64,000 nucleotides of DNA from the NCBI RefSeq assembly GCF_900129195.1, contig NZ_FQUY01000010.1, forward strand, positions 1 to 64,000. The letters run 5' to 3'. Position numbers and translations under genes: made by a program. Positions 1 to 7,434 of this stretch are shown one piece after another. The stretch comes from Desulforamulus putei DSM 12395 (GTDB lineage Bacteria; Bacillota; Desulfotomaculia; Desulfotomaculales; Desulfotomaculaceae). Position 1 is the first letter of the stretch. Every line of letters begins with the position of its first letter. Below the pieces are notes generated by a model. The model ran no database searches and was not told where the DNA came from. It saw only the letters and a list, made by a program, of their open reading frames with translations.

Positions 1-15
1 CGTCGTGGGGTAGAA

Positions 16-219
16 ATGAGATATGATTCTCAACAGGATCGCTGGGTTGTCGTTTTAGGAAATCGCGAGTATGGCCTTTATTGCGGAGAATATTTTCAAC
101 TTTTGGTCGGAAATACCAACATTGCCTGTAGATTAGAGTTGGATAGTGAATGGTATGTTATTATGCAAGATGTACGATTAAATTTAAAAATTCAGGAAAC
201 ATACCGGGTGATAATTTAA
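16..219 (+). CDS. DUF5348-family small protein
   Basis: A 67-residue protein with an ATG start 6 bases after GGGGTAG. The text reads as a compact beta-rich domain (RWVVVLGNREYGL, then CRLELDSEWYVIM near residues 35-50), which I recognise as the DUF5348 type found as small stand-alone proteins in Firmicutes, often on accessory DNA. No catalytic residues are evident and the function is unknown. The gene is closed by a hairpin immediately downstream. It is the first complete gene of the window, so its upstream neighbours are unseen. Confidence in the gene is high; the family name is from memory. Confidence 0.75.
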   Translation: MRYDSQQDRWVVVLGNREYGLYCGEYFQLLVGNTNIACRLELDSEWYVIMQDVRLNLKIQETYRVII

Positions 220-229
220 GTTAGAAAAA

Positions 230-266
230 GGGGGGAGTGGTTGTTCTTGCCACTTCCTCCCTTTCT
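230..266 (+). terminator. Terminator after the DUF5348 gene
   Basis: GGGGGAGTGG and CCACTTCCTCCC form a stem with a one-base irregularity around a loop TTGTTCTTG, followed by TTTCT. It sits 11 bases after the DUF5348 stop. It overlaps the earliest possible start of the next reading frame, which argues against translation starting there. Confidence 0.6.
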
Positions 267-1418
267 AAAATATCGGTCATTATATCCGTCAACTTTGGGT
301 CATCATGCAACATCAATCTTAGGACATTATGCAGCGTTAATAACAATCAGGTTCTTGGAGGGAGGAAAGCTCCTTCTATACATGCACTATGTCCTTTTGG
401 TGCACTTGAAAGTTTGTATTCATTGCTTTTTATGGAAAGCTTTATTAAGAAAATCTATTTAGGAACTTTCGTTTTGCTGATATTGACAGTTATTTTGGCA
501 ATTCTTTTCCGTCGAAGCTTTTGCGGCTTGCTTTGTCCTTTCGGAGCGTTGCAGGAGGCATTTTCCCTTCTTGGACGAAAAATATTCAAAAAGCGGTTTA
601 TTGTACCGCAGAAAATTGATAAACCTTTGCGTTACTTAAAATATGTCATACTATTGCTTACTGTCGCAATGGCATGGTATTATGGGAAACTCTGGATGGC
701 TCCTTATGACCCATATTCAGCCTATTCACACATATGGACTGTTTCTGAGTCCATTAAAGAAGATCCCCATGCCATCGTAGGGTTTATCCTGTTGGCAGTT
801 ACGCTATTGGGCTCTTTCCTGTATGATCGTTTCTTCTGTAAATATCTTTGCCCTGTGGGAGCATTCTACGGAATTATCGGTAAGATAAGTCCTACAAGAG
901 TTGAACGGAATGACAATCTATGCATTCATTGTAAAGCATGCAACAAAGCTTGTCCTGTCAATATTGATATAGCTAAAGCAGTCAAAGTTACCGATGCAGA
1001 ATGTATTAACTGTAATGAGTGTGTTTTGGCCTGCTCTAAAATGGGAGCACTGGAGGTAAAGACAGCAAGAAAGGCATTTCATCCTATTGCAATGCTTCTT
1101 ATAGTAGTAGGTTTGTTTTTTGGCACCATACTAATAGCTCAAACAACTGGAAATCTTCAAACTACTCCTTCAGCACGGAAGGAGGGTCAGATTGTGCCGA
1201 TATCTGAAGTAAAAGGTTATTATACGATTGAAGAAACAGCCATTGCAACCGGCTTATCATTGAAAGAAGTATATGAAAAGCTAGGTATCCCGGAAAATGT
1301 TTCAAAGAATACGAAAATGAAAGAAATATCGAATGAAGTACCAGGCTATAATTTTGACGAAGCTAAGGCAAAAGCCGGAGGATCGGAAAATACCGCTAAT
1401 AATATAGAAGAACCATAA
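237..1418 (+). CDS. Polytopic 4Fe-4S membrane protein (NapH/RnfA-like ferredoxin), 5' end doubtful
   Basis: Membrane-bound electron-transfer protein. It has two CxxxCP motifs after membrane segments (CGLLCPFGALQ near residue 97, CKYLCPVGAFYG near 203), then two ferredoxin clusters (CIHCKACNKACP near 230 and CINCNECVLACS near 256), another transmembrane helix near 282-302 and a soluble tail. This is the NapH/NosR-like fold that passes electrons between the membrane and soluble redox partners. The first ~45 codons look non-coding: they overlap the preceding terminator and lack the expected first membrane helix, and family-like sequence begins only at GGRKAPSIHALCPFG. Translation may start at the internal ATG at 432, or the 5' end may be lost or frameshifted. 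The partner protein is unknown. Followed by a strong terminator. Confidence 0.7.
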   Translation: MVVLATSSLSKISVIISVNFGSSCNINLRTLCSVNNNQVLGGRKAPSIHALCPFGALESLYSLLFMESFIKKIYLGTFVLLILTVILAILFRRSFCGLLCPFGALQEAFSLLGRKIFKKRFIVPQKIDKPLRYLKYVILLLTVAMAWYYGKLWMAPYDPYSAYSHIWTVSESIKEDPHAIVGFILLAVTLLGSFLYDRFFCKYLCPVGAFYGIIGKISPTRVERNDNLCIHCKACNKACPVNIDIAKAVKVTDAECINCNECVLACSKMGALEVKTARKAFHPIAMLLIVVGLFFGTILIAQTTGNLQTTPSARKEGQIVPISEVKGYYTIEETAIATGLSLKEVYEKLGIPENVSKNTKMKEISNEVPGYNFDEAKAKAGGSENTANNIEEP

Positions 1419-1448
1419 AACTATAACAAGGTAGATGAAAATAACAGT

Positions 1449-1481
1449 ACTACCCTCTAAGCGGAGGGTAGTTAATTTTTT
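1449..1481 (+). terminator. Terminator after the 4Fe-4S membrane protein
   Basis: Perfect stem ACTACCCTC / GAGGGTAGT with a 6-base loop, then TTAATTTTTT. It lies 30 bases after the stop codon. The rest of the gap to 1690 holds nothing I recognise. Confidence 0.85.
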
Positions 1482-1689
1482 CTGGTCACGATAACCTGGG
1501 ATACTCCGATGGGATAATGGTTAGTTTATCTGTAATTTTTCATTCCTATTCTCGACATATAAAATGCAAAGTTGTAAATGTGTCGAATCTTTCTATCATA
1601 TCGACAAACCTACAGAGAATTCTCCGAAGGTATATCACCCTTTCATGGGGAATAGATTTGCTAAATAAAAAAAGTTGGAGGCGTAGTTC

Positions 1690-1899
1690 ATGCTGAATAA
1701 CGTTCACAGACATATTAAGCAGATCTCTCAGGAACAAATGGTCTATTTGGCTGATTTTCAAGAAGTTAACATTGTAAGTAATAAGGAGACCGTTCGTCAT
1801 ATAAAACGGTTAGCGAAGGAAACAGGTTTGCCGGTATCAAGGGTGGTGGAAGCATTGATCAGGGCGGCCCTGGATGATGTAAAGGTGGCCGCAGGCTAG
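1690..1899 (+). CDS. Small ribbon-helix-helix-like protein
   Basis: A 69-residue protein with ATG preceded by TTGGAGGCG, a good ribosome site 9 bases away. Residues 29-65 read as beta strand, helix, helix (VNIVSNKETVRHIKRLAKE, then GLPVSRVVEALIRAAL), resembling CopG/Arc-type ribbon-helix-helix DNA-binding domains. The N-terminal 25 residues are of unknown character. There is no toxin partner next to it: the next gene is the oppositely oriented sdaAA. A DNA-binding role is inferred from the secondary-structure pattern only. Confidence 0.55.
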   Translation: MLNNVHRHIKQISQEQMVYLADFQEVNIVSNKETVRHIKRLAKETGLPVSRVVEALIRAALDDVKVAAG

Positions 1900-1937
1900 T
1901 TAGAAGTGAGATATGAGAGGTTAGAAAGGATAAAGGC

Positions 1938-1970
1938 GAAAAAGGTGATGGAAAATACCCATCACCTTTA
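1938..1970 (-). terminator. Terminator of sdaAB-sdaAA
   Basis: Inverted repeat AAAGGTGATGG / CCATCACCTTT with a 7-base loop. On the minus strand the stem runs into TTTTTCGCC. The sdaAA stop codon (1968-1970) lies at the edge of the stem. It may also serve the small plus-strand gene upstream. Confidence 0.75.
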
Positions 1971-2852
1971 CTCTTGATCTTTTTTATTAATCCTTTGGTT
2001 TAGTTCCTGACCGGTGGGAGTTGTGGCCAATCCGGCCAGAGAAGTCTCACGCAGGCAGGAAGGTAGCATAGTGCCTATCTTATACATGGCTTCAATGACT
2101 TCGTCACAGGGGATGACACTGGTAATCCCGGCCAGAGCCATATCCGCGGCAACGATGGATACGGCAGCGCCCATGGAATTTCTTTTCACACAGGGCACTT
2201 CCACAAGACCTGCCACAGGGTCACAGACCAGGCCCAACAGGTTTTTCAGGGCAATGGCGGCAGCATGGGCACATTGCTCCGCTGACCCCCCGGCCAGTTC
2301 AGCTACAGCGGATGCTGCCATGGCGGCAGCCGCTCCAATTTCTGCCTGGCATCCCCCGGCGGCTCCGGAAATGGTAGCATTGTTGGCAATGACAAAACCA
2401 ATGCCGCCGGCATTAAACAAGGCATACACCATCTGCTCCCGGCCGCTCCCAAGATGCCGTCCGGCGGCCAGGATGCTTCCGGGCAGTACACCACTGGAAC
2501 CGGCGGTAGGCGTTGCCACAATCAACCCCATGGAAGCATTGACCTCAGAAGTTGCCAGGGCATAATTTACGGCATCCAGGACAACTCCCTGACACAAACT
2601 CCTGCCCCTTTGGGCATATTCCCTTAAACGCCTGGCATCTCCACCGGTCAGCCCGCTGCGGGATAATACAACTTCATTCATTCCTTTTTCCACGGCCTGT
2701 TCCATCACCAGCAGGCTTTTTTCCATATTGGAAAAAACCTCTTCTCTGGTACGACCGCCGGCTTGTACCTCTTGTTCCAACACCACTTCCCCGATGGTTT
2801 TACCATGTTGCCGGGCAAGTGCAACCAGTTCGGCTACAGTACGATATTTCAA
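1968..2852 (-). CDS. sdaAA: L-serine dehydratase, iron-sulfur type, alpha subunit
   Basis: Catalytic subunit of the oxygen-sensitive [4Fe-4S] L-serine ammonia-lyase, which converts serine to pyruvate and ammonia in the cytoplasm. It is 294 aa, the usual length. The family block PTAGSSGVLPG lies at residues 115-125, and cluster-ligand candidates Cys168 (GGCQAEIG), Cys210 and Cys221 (CDPVAGLVEVPC) are all present. It follows the beta subunit with a 17-base gap in a two-gene operon, as in other Firmicutes that split the E. coli SdaA chain into two proteins. A serine-fermenting anaerobe is the natural context. Expression probably comes from the palindrome-overlapping promoter before sdaAB. Confidence 0.95.
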   Translation of the reverse strand: MKYRTVAELVALARQHGKTIGEVVLEQEVQAGGRTREEVFSNMEKSLLVMEQAVEKGMNEVVLSRSGLTGGDARRLREYAQRGRSLCQGVVLDAVNYALATSEVNASMGLIVATPTAGSSGVLPGSILAAGRHLGSGREQMVYALFNAGGIGFVIANNATISGAAGGCQAEIGAAAAMAASAVAELAGGSAEQCAHAAAIALKNLLGLVCDPVAGLVEVPCVKRNSMGAAVSIVAADMALAGITSVIPCDEVIEAMYKIGTMLPSCLRETSLAGLATTPTGQELNQRINKKDQE

Positions 2853-2869
2853 CAGCCTTCCCCTCTCAT

Positions 2870-3535
2870 CTAAGTTGTAAGTAATGCTACACTGTATACA
2901 TGGTCAATTTGTTTTACATCTTTAATGATTTCATCAGTTAAATCCTGATCCGTTTCAATGACCATCAGGGCTTGATCTCCCTTGGATTTTCTGGCAACCT
3001 CCATATGACCGATATTAATTTCATTACAAGCCAGCACCTGCGCTACCCGGGCTACAGCCCCGTACCTGTCATGATGAAACACCAGCAGGGTGGGACTGTC
3101 CCCGCTCAGTGAGATCCTAAACCCTTCAATTTCCGTAATGGTGATCTTCCCGCCGCCCAGAGAAATACCGACCACTTCCAGGGATCCTGTGTGGTCACTT
3201 AGCCGCACCTTGGCAGTATTGGGATGATAATCCGATTCTTCCGGGATAATTTTAAAGACGATTTCCACGCCACGTTCCCGGGCCAGTTGAAAGGAGTTAA
3301 CAATATTTTCATCGTCTGCATGAAGGTCTAAAATACCTCCCACCAATGCTAGATCCGTTCCGTGACCGCGGTAAGTCTGGGCAAAGGAACCATATAAAGT
3401 AATCTCGGCTTTGGTTGGCTGCCTGCCAAAAATATCCCGGGCTGTCTTGCCAATTCTGGCTGCACCGGCCGTATGGGAACTGGACGGGCCCACCATGATT
3501 GGACCAATGATGTCAAAAATAGAATTGTATCGCAT
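2870..3535 (-). CDS. sdaAB: L-serine dehydratase, iron-sulfur type, beta subunit
   Basis: 221-residue beta subunit of serine dehydratase. The N-terminal domain holds the diagnostic motif MVGPSSSHTAGAARIG (residues 14-29). The C-terminal ~70 residues form an ACT domain (LLVFHHDRYGAVARVAQVL onward), the regulatory fold that in this family senses serine. It heterodimerises with SdaAA, encoded directly downstream. The ATG at 3535 follows AAGGAGACTC. The upstream promoter carries an inverted repeat over its -35 box and faces a divergent MarR-type regulator, which is a candidate controller of this operon. Confidence 0.95.
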   Translation of the reverse strand: MRYNSIFDIIGPIMVGPSSSHTAGAARIGKTARDIFGRQPTKAEITLYGSFAQTYRGHGTDLALVGGILDLHADDENIVNSFQLARERGVEIVFKIIPEESDYHPNTAKVRLSDHTGSLEVVGISLGGGKITITEIEGFRISLSGDSPTLLVFHHDRYGAVARVAQVLACNEINIGHMEVARKSKGDQALMVIETDQDLTDEIIKDVKQIDHVYSVALLTT

Positions 3536-3570
3536 TATGAGTCTCCTTACACGAATAACAATCCAGGAAG

Positions 3571-3599
3571 ATCATAACACTTCTTGAGAACATTCTCAA
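3571..3599 (-). promoter_or_regulatory. Promoter of sdaAB-sdaAA with palindromic operator
   Basis: On the minus strand TTGAGA (3594-3599), a 17-base spacer, and TATGAT (3571-3576) make a near-consensus sigma-A promoter 36 bases before the sdaAB start. The -35 box is half of a palindrome, TTGAGAA-CA-TTCTCAA on the plus strand (3584-3599). A repressor bound there would block RNA polymerase. The neighbouring MarR-family gene is the obvious candidate, by position only. Confidence 0.65.
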
Positions 3600-3755
3600 C
3601 AGGAAGAGTCTGTAAATAAGATACAAAAATGTAAAATGATATATATTTTTCTGAATATTGTTTATGTTTTAGTTATTAGTATTTACTATAATTCGAATTA
3701 ATGATATTCTAAATACAATGAATATTTTTATTTTTTTGGCAACGGAGGTGATCCT

Positions 3756-4232
3756 GTGGAGCAAAAACTAATTGAACAAGCTGAACAATTAAAGGACTTA
3801 TTAAGAACTCTTAACCGAAAATTTCGTCAATATATGATGGCTCAAACCGTTGGCTGCGGTTTAACCGTTCCCCAGCTTCATTTAATGCAGGAATTGTTTC
3901 AAAATCCAGGCATCACACTGGGTGAATTAAGTATAAGGTTGGGGTTGGCTAAAAGCACTGTTTCAGGCATTGTTGACCGGCTGGAGAAACAAAATAAAGT
4001 TATTAGAAAGCGCAATGAACAAGACCGCAGGGTAGTTCACATTGACCTTTCCCCCCAGGTGAAAGAGCTCGGCCATAACATATCTTTAATGCGTACAAAC
4101 TATCTGGCAAGTCTTCTGGCCTCCATGACACAGGAGGAAATAACCGGACTACTAACAGGCCTGGAAAAAATTAATCAACTAATGATGCAAGAAACCAACG
4201 GGCCCGGTTCCGCCGACCCGGATCTTGACTAA
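3756..4232 (+). CDS. MarR-family transcriptional regulator
   Basis: 158 aa with a GTG start preceded by an almost perfect Shine-Dalgarno (GGAGGTGATC). MarR winged-helix domain: dimerisation helix at 10-35, recognition region ITLGELSIRLGLAKSTVSGIVDRLEKQ (roughly residues 53-79), and wing IRKRNEQDRRVVHIDLS (88-104) with the conserved DRR. The ligand is unknown. It is transcribed away from sdaAB, and the shared intergenic region holds a palindrome over the sdaAB promoter, so it may repress serine dehydratase. The gene is monocistronic and closed by a strong terminator. Confidence 0.9.
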   Translation: MEQKLIEQAEQLKDLLRTLNRKFRQYMMAQTVGCGLTVPQLHLMQELFQNPGITLGELSIRLGLAKSTVSGIVDRLEKQNKVIRKRNEQDRRVVHIDLSPQVKELGHNISLMRTNYLASLLASMTQEEITGLLTGLEKINQLMMQETNGPGSADPDLD

Positions 4233-4259
4233 TTGGATATCAATCAGCCTTAAGCAAGG

Positions 4260-4293
4260 CAGGTGTTGGAGGCATTCCAACACCTGATTTTTT
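4260..4293 (+). terminator. Terminator of the MarR gene
   Basis: Perfect stem CAGGTGTTGGA / TCCAACACCTG with loop GGCAT, then ATTTTTTAT. It sits between convergent genes. Confidence 0.9.
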
Positions 4294-4302
4294 ATCTTTC
4301 GC

Positions 4303-4926
4303 CTAACTGCCAAATTTAATGTTAACCTTAGGGCCGGTATGTTGCTTTTTCACATGAATGTCCGTCATAACCGTTGGCTTTAAGAATAAATTATTCTGAC
4401 CCCCCAGTACAGGTTCATCGGTCACTTCGTTGCTGGAAGCTTCTGCCTCCTCTGCTTCAGGTTCTGTCACACTCACTTCAAAATTTTCCTGGGGTATTGT
4501 TGGCATAACTTCATCCGCCTGGTCGGCACTCTCTTCAACCGGTTGCGGCGTTTCCTCAACAGGTTCTTCCACGGAAATCTCCGGAGCTTCCTGCGGCTCA
4601 TCGACCAAGGTTTCTTCCAGCGCCTGTTCTTCGGTTTGTTCAATCACCTCTGGGTGCTGTACGGAAATCTCTTGCTGGTCATCGGTAATCTCCTCATCCA
4701 TCTCACTGACCGTGTGTTGATACTCTGCAACCTCGCCATTGGACAGACCAACAGCCACTTTTTCTTCCGCCGGCTGTTCCGGCTGTTGATACTCATCCGC
4801 CTTTGTTTGACCGCTCTCAGAGTAAGCACTGGCATTGGTACCCTTTTGAGATAAGTAAAGGAGAATAAAGATTAAAAATAGTGTAAATGCATTGTAATTA
4901 GACCCCCGCTCACCTGCCACCTGCAC
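4303..4926 (-). CDS. Acidic single-pass membrane protein of unknown function
   Basis: 207 aa. An N-terminal hydrophobic segment (AFTLFLIFILLYLS, residues 13-26) is followed by about 150 residues dominated by Glu, Pro, Val, Gln and Asp in irregular EEP/VEE-type repeats, and a short basic C-terminus ending with HVKKQHTGPKVNIKFGS. The hydrophobic start resembles small sporulation proteins of the YjcZ type, but the long acidic tail does not. It is probably anchored in the membrane with a disordered charged domain. The start is GTG at 4926, or the GTG two codons later. I do not recognise a family. It converges with the MarR gene. Confidence 0.6.
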   Translation of the reverse strand: MQVAGERGSNYNAFTLFLIFILLYLSQKGTNASAYSESGQTKADEYQQPEQPAEEKVAVGLSNGEVAEYQHTVSEMDEEITDDQQEISVQHPEVIEQTEEQALEETLVDEPQEAPEISVEEPVEETPQPVEESADQADEVMPTIPQENFEVSVTEPEAEEAEASSNEVTDEPVLGGQNNLFLKPTVMTDIHVKKQHTGPKVNIKFGS

Positions 4927-5084
4927 TAACCCCTTTCTTTAAAAACTAAAAAATTGACCCTGGTATATATTACGAGAAAATCCGTTAAGTGTTACAAATT
5001 CATAAAATCAAAGATGATGCTGTGTATATTAAAGTTATACCGGAGGACAAATTACTTAAAGGGTCATAAGATAGGGGGAAAAAG

Positions 5085-5177
5085 ATGAATCTCTGGTTTT
5101 TTACGCTGCTCACCGCATTGATCGGCCTGGCTACAGCTCTATGGTTTATTCTCATCTCCCGTTTGGACAGGAGGTAA
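5085..5177 (+). CDS. Very small single-pass membrane protein (30 aa)
   Basis: ATG at 5085 follows AGATAGGGGGAAAAAG. The 30-residue product begins MNLWFFTLLTALIGLATALW, continues as one hydrophobic helix and ends with the basic SRLDRR, as expected for a bitopic micro-protein with a cytoplasmic basic C-terminus. It stands alone between a minus-strand gene of unknown function and a pair of half-ferritins. The function is unknown. Codon use and the ribosome site support it, but the length leaves real doubt. Confidence 0.45.
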   Translation: MNLWFFTLLTALIGLATALWFILISRLDRR

Positions 5178-5208
5178 TAAAGTGACATGAAAAAGAGCCA
5201 GCCCCATG

Positions 5209-5433
5209 CTAGCTCTTAATCTTGGCCAGGATTTTTGTGACTGGAAAGGGTTTGTTTTCGATGGCCACAACTTCTTTTTGCAATATCTCGATATGCCTCA
5301 TTTCCTCATCCCTTAACTTGAGAAACAGCTGTCTGGCGGAGGGATTCCGCACCCTGATGGCAGCATCATTATAAAAGACCTGGTTCTTAATTTTATCTTC
5401 TAAAGCGTCGTTCAGGAATTCCAGGCTGTCCAT
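5209..5433 (-). CDS. Half-ferritin (rubrerythrin-like two-helix) protein
   Basis: 74 aa, about half of a rubrerythrin domain. Helix one has the FY..AA pattern (residues 19-25) and helix two the diagnostic LRDEEMRH (EExxH, residues 41-48), matching helices 1-2 of a ferritin-like bundle. A four-helix di-iron site would therefore need a dimer. The gene lies 9 bases after another ~68-residue ferritin-like gene, so the two may assemble together. Likely roles are iron binding or peroxide detoxification, inferred from the family. Metal-binding capacity is uncertain because the first-helix glutamate is not clearly placed. Confidence 0.65.
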   Translation of the reverse strand: MDSLEFLNDALEDKIKNQVFYNDAAIRVRNPSARQLFLKLRDEEMRHIEILQKEVVAIENKPFPVTKILAKIKS

Positions 5434-5442
5434 AGCGGCCTC

Positions 5443-5649
5443 CTATTTGATATCCAGCTTTTGCATTTCTTGTCTTAATTCGGCTAGGTGACTCTGGGCG
5501 GTCATTTCAAAAACCTTAAAGATTTTTTTTAAACGCTTATCTTTCACTGTTTTGGACAAATAGGCATATTTTGCCCGGCGGAGCTCTTCCCCGTCATAGG
5601 CCTGCTTGAAGACATTATTTTCTACGTCCTTCTGGGTAAGTTTGGCCAA
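5443..5649 (-). CDS. Second half-ferritin-like small protein
   Basis: 68 aa. The residue pattern EELRRAKYAYLSK, a turn at KDKRLKK, then FEMTAQSHLAELRQEMQKL parallels the two helices of its downstream neighbour (E...Y..L, then E.....H...L). The ExxH spacing is altered, so iron binding may be weaker or lost. It is first in a two-gene unit with the EExxH half-ferritin. Its ATG at 5649 follows GGGGGTGAAATTG. I infer a structural partner for the second protein; no established family name comes to mind. Confidence 0.55.
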   Translation of the reverse strand: MAKLTQKDVENNVFKQAYDGEELRRAKYAYLSKTVKDKRLKKIFKVFEMTAQSHLAELRQEMQKLDIK

Positions 5650-5777
5650 TCAATTTCACCCCCATGCTTCCTTTCATCCATCTTCTTAGCAATCATCATT
5701 CTAAGGCATATTATTATCTTTTCAGCGGAAAATATTAAGGTAATGGATTACTTAACGATCAGGGAAGGAAAGATTAT

Positions 5778-6866
5778 ATGAAAGTAGCCATTGTGGGTGC
5801 AGGGATTGCCGGGCTTTCCTGTGCCCTGGAACTTGAGAAACATGGTATCCGACCAGTTATCTTTGAACAAAGACACCGCCTGGGAAGTCCTTTTCCCTTT
5901 GCTCCCATGTTGTTGAACTTTATATTCCGTCCTGTCAAAGATCAGCTAAAGGAATTAAAAAAGAGTTTTGACATAGATATTAAACCAATCAGTGACATAC
6001 GGCTGCTGCGGGTGCAGGGACCCGGCACGGCATATACCGTAAGGGGGCATCTTGGTTATACCGTTTTACGGGGTCAAGATCAGTATGCCATTGAATCGCA
6101 ACTGGCCAGCAGGTTAAAAACCCCTGTCCGGTTTGAATCCCCCGTTAAACCCAAAGATTTACTAAAAGACTTTGACTACATCGTGGTGGCGGACGGCACC
6201 AAAAAATATGCAAAAGAACTGGGTGTCTGGAAAAGCACTTATCAGTCCTGGGTCCGGGGTGCCAATATATTAGGCGAATTTAACCCCCGGGAAGTTCGCT
6301 TCTGGTTCAATACCGGTTATGCCGGAAGCGGTTTTGCCCACATGGTTCCGTTGGGAACCGAAAGAGCAGCCTTAACGCTGAGTGTTTCTTATATTATCCG
6401 GGATGAGTTACCCCGGTACTGGCAGGCTTTTATTGAACAGGAAAAGATAAATCCTGAAAATGTTATGAATTGGGACACTGATTATGAAACCGGCCTGGTT
6501 TTCCCACACCGGGTGGGGAATACATTCTTTGTGGGAAACAGCGGCGGCTTTGTCACCGGTTGGCTGGGAATCGGTATTTTTTCTTGTATCGCCAGCGGGG
6601 TGGAAGCAGCCCGGTCCATTGCCCTGGGCAGCAATTACGAAAAAAGAATACGGTTTCTCCAGCAAATTATGGAGAGGCAGGCTCGTTTCCGTCTCTTATG
6701 GGATGGCTTCAATAACAGGAATTTGGACCGGGCCATTCGATTGATGGGCAGCCCTGTTTTAAAACACTCTCTTTACCACACCAACCTTAATGTAATGAAG
6801 ATGGCGGATCCTCTCATTCATCTCTGGTTGGATAAAGTTTCCGAACACGAAAAAACAATCCGTTAA
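5778..6866 (+). CDS. FAD-dependent oxidoreductase (geranylgeranyl-reductase-like)
   Basis: 362 aa. The N-terminus MKVAIVGAGIAGLSCALEL carries the GxGxxG dinucleotide-binding motif and FEQR closes the Rossmann unit (residues 30-33). A middle strand YIVVADGTKKY (about 134-144) resembles the second FAD contact, and VGNSGGFVTGWLGIGI (about 255-270) matches the GD/GN...G block near the FAD in geranylgeranyl reductase and phenol-hydroxylase-like flavoproteins. The substrate is unknown. RBS is GGGAAGG, 8 bases before ATG. It is monocistronic with no pathway partner nearby. Confidence 0.8.
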   Translation: MKVAIVGAGIAGLSCALELEKHGIRPVIFEQRHRLGSPFPFAPMLLNFIFRPVKDQLKELKKSFDIDIKPISDIRLLRVQGPGTAYTVRGHLGYTVLRGQDQYAIESQLASRLKTPVRFESPVKPKDLLKDFDYIVVADGTKKYAKELGVWKSTYQSWVRGANILGEFNPREVRFWFNTGYAGSGFAHMVPLGTERAALTLSVSYIIRDELPRYWQAFIEQEKINPENVMNWDTDYETGLVFPHRVGNTFFVGNSGGFVTGWLGIGIFSCIASGVEAARSIALGSNYEKRIRFLQQIMERQARFRLLWDGFNNRNLDRAIRLMGSPVLKHSLYHTNLNVMKMADPLIHLWLDKVSEHEKTIR

Positions 6867-7029
6867 CAAATCCTGCAAGGTCTGCATAGGATGGTTTGTG
6901 ACAGAAAATTGTACATCGCCGCCTGAAAAATTCTATAAAATTTACTACTAATTAACAGAACTATGTTCTATTATTAACACATATGCTTTATAATCAGATA
7001 AATATCTCGACAGGAAGGAGTGGTTTATT

Positions 7030-7293
7030 TTGATGAACAAATTATTCCCGATTAACCCTCGTAATCGCCAGTATTATAAACCAACCCCCTTCGTTGAAGA
7101 GCAGGGTTACGGCGAAACCAGCAACAATCATTTAAATACCTACTGGCGGGTAAATAACGACGGCCACATGTGGCTGGCGGAATCCTGCGTCCGGGGTGCG
7201 GGGGACCGCAGGGTCTTCAAAGCTTGTTCCGAAGCTGAGAAATGGGCCAGGGAGTATGCCTATTCCAGGGCAAAACCATGGGGCGGGTTTTAG
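7030..7293 (+). CDS. Hypothetical 87-aa protein
   Basis: Preceded by AGGAAGGAG and starting at TTG 7030 or ATG 7033. The protein is polar and aromatic-rich (YWRVNNDGHMWLAESCVRGAG at its centre, then FKACSEAEKWAREYAYSRAKPWGGF). No membrane segment and no known catalytic motif; two Cys about 19 residues apart. A TATAAT box lies 30 bases upstream of the RBS, and two hairpins follow the gene. I do not recognise the family. Confidence 0.6.
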   Translation: MMNKLFPINPRNRQYYKPTPFVEEQGYGETSNNHLNTYWRVNNDGHMWLAESCVRGAGDRRVFKACSEAEKWAREYAYSRAKPWGGF

Positions 7294-7366
7294 TGGATGA
7301 TTGGTTTGGTTCTTATGTGAAAGTGCCTGACAGTACCTTAAATCAAATAGAATGCTTTCCTCAGAG

Positions 7367-7390
7367 AACCCACTTCAGGTGGGTTACTTG
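7367..7390 (+). terminator. Hairpin after the 87-aa gene
   Basis: AACCCAC / GTGGGTT with loop TTCAG, followed by ACTTGTTTAT. The weak U-run makes it a partial terminator; a second hairpin follows 15 bases later. Confidence 0.5.
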
Positions 7391-7404
7391 TTTATAAAAA
7401 TCCA

Positions 7405-7434
7405 GAAACCCTCCAATAAGGAGGGTTTCCTTTA
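7405..7434 (+). terminator. Second hairpin after the 87-aa gene
   Basis: GAAACCCTCC / GGAGGGTTTC, perfect, loop AATAA, followed by CTTTAA. Together with the preceding hairpin it separates two plus-strand genes. The rest of the gap to 7605 shows nothing else. Confidence 0.6.

Noticed and set aside
2014-2565. Large plus-strand frames opposite sdaAA, dinB, ispH-rpsA, aroA and others
   Set aside because: They are antisense shadows of GC-rich genes: no RBS, low-complexity Ala/Ser/Arg/Pro text and no domains.
6957-6969. AGAACTATGTTCT upstream of the 87-aa gene as a LexA box
   Set aside because: The half-sites are 3 bases apart, whereas the Gram-positive LexA box needs 4. There is no DNA-repair gene behind it. 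It is probably a chance palindrome.
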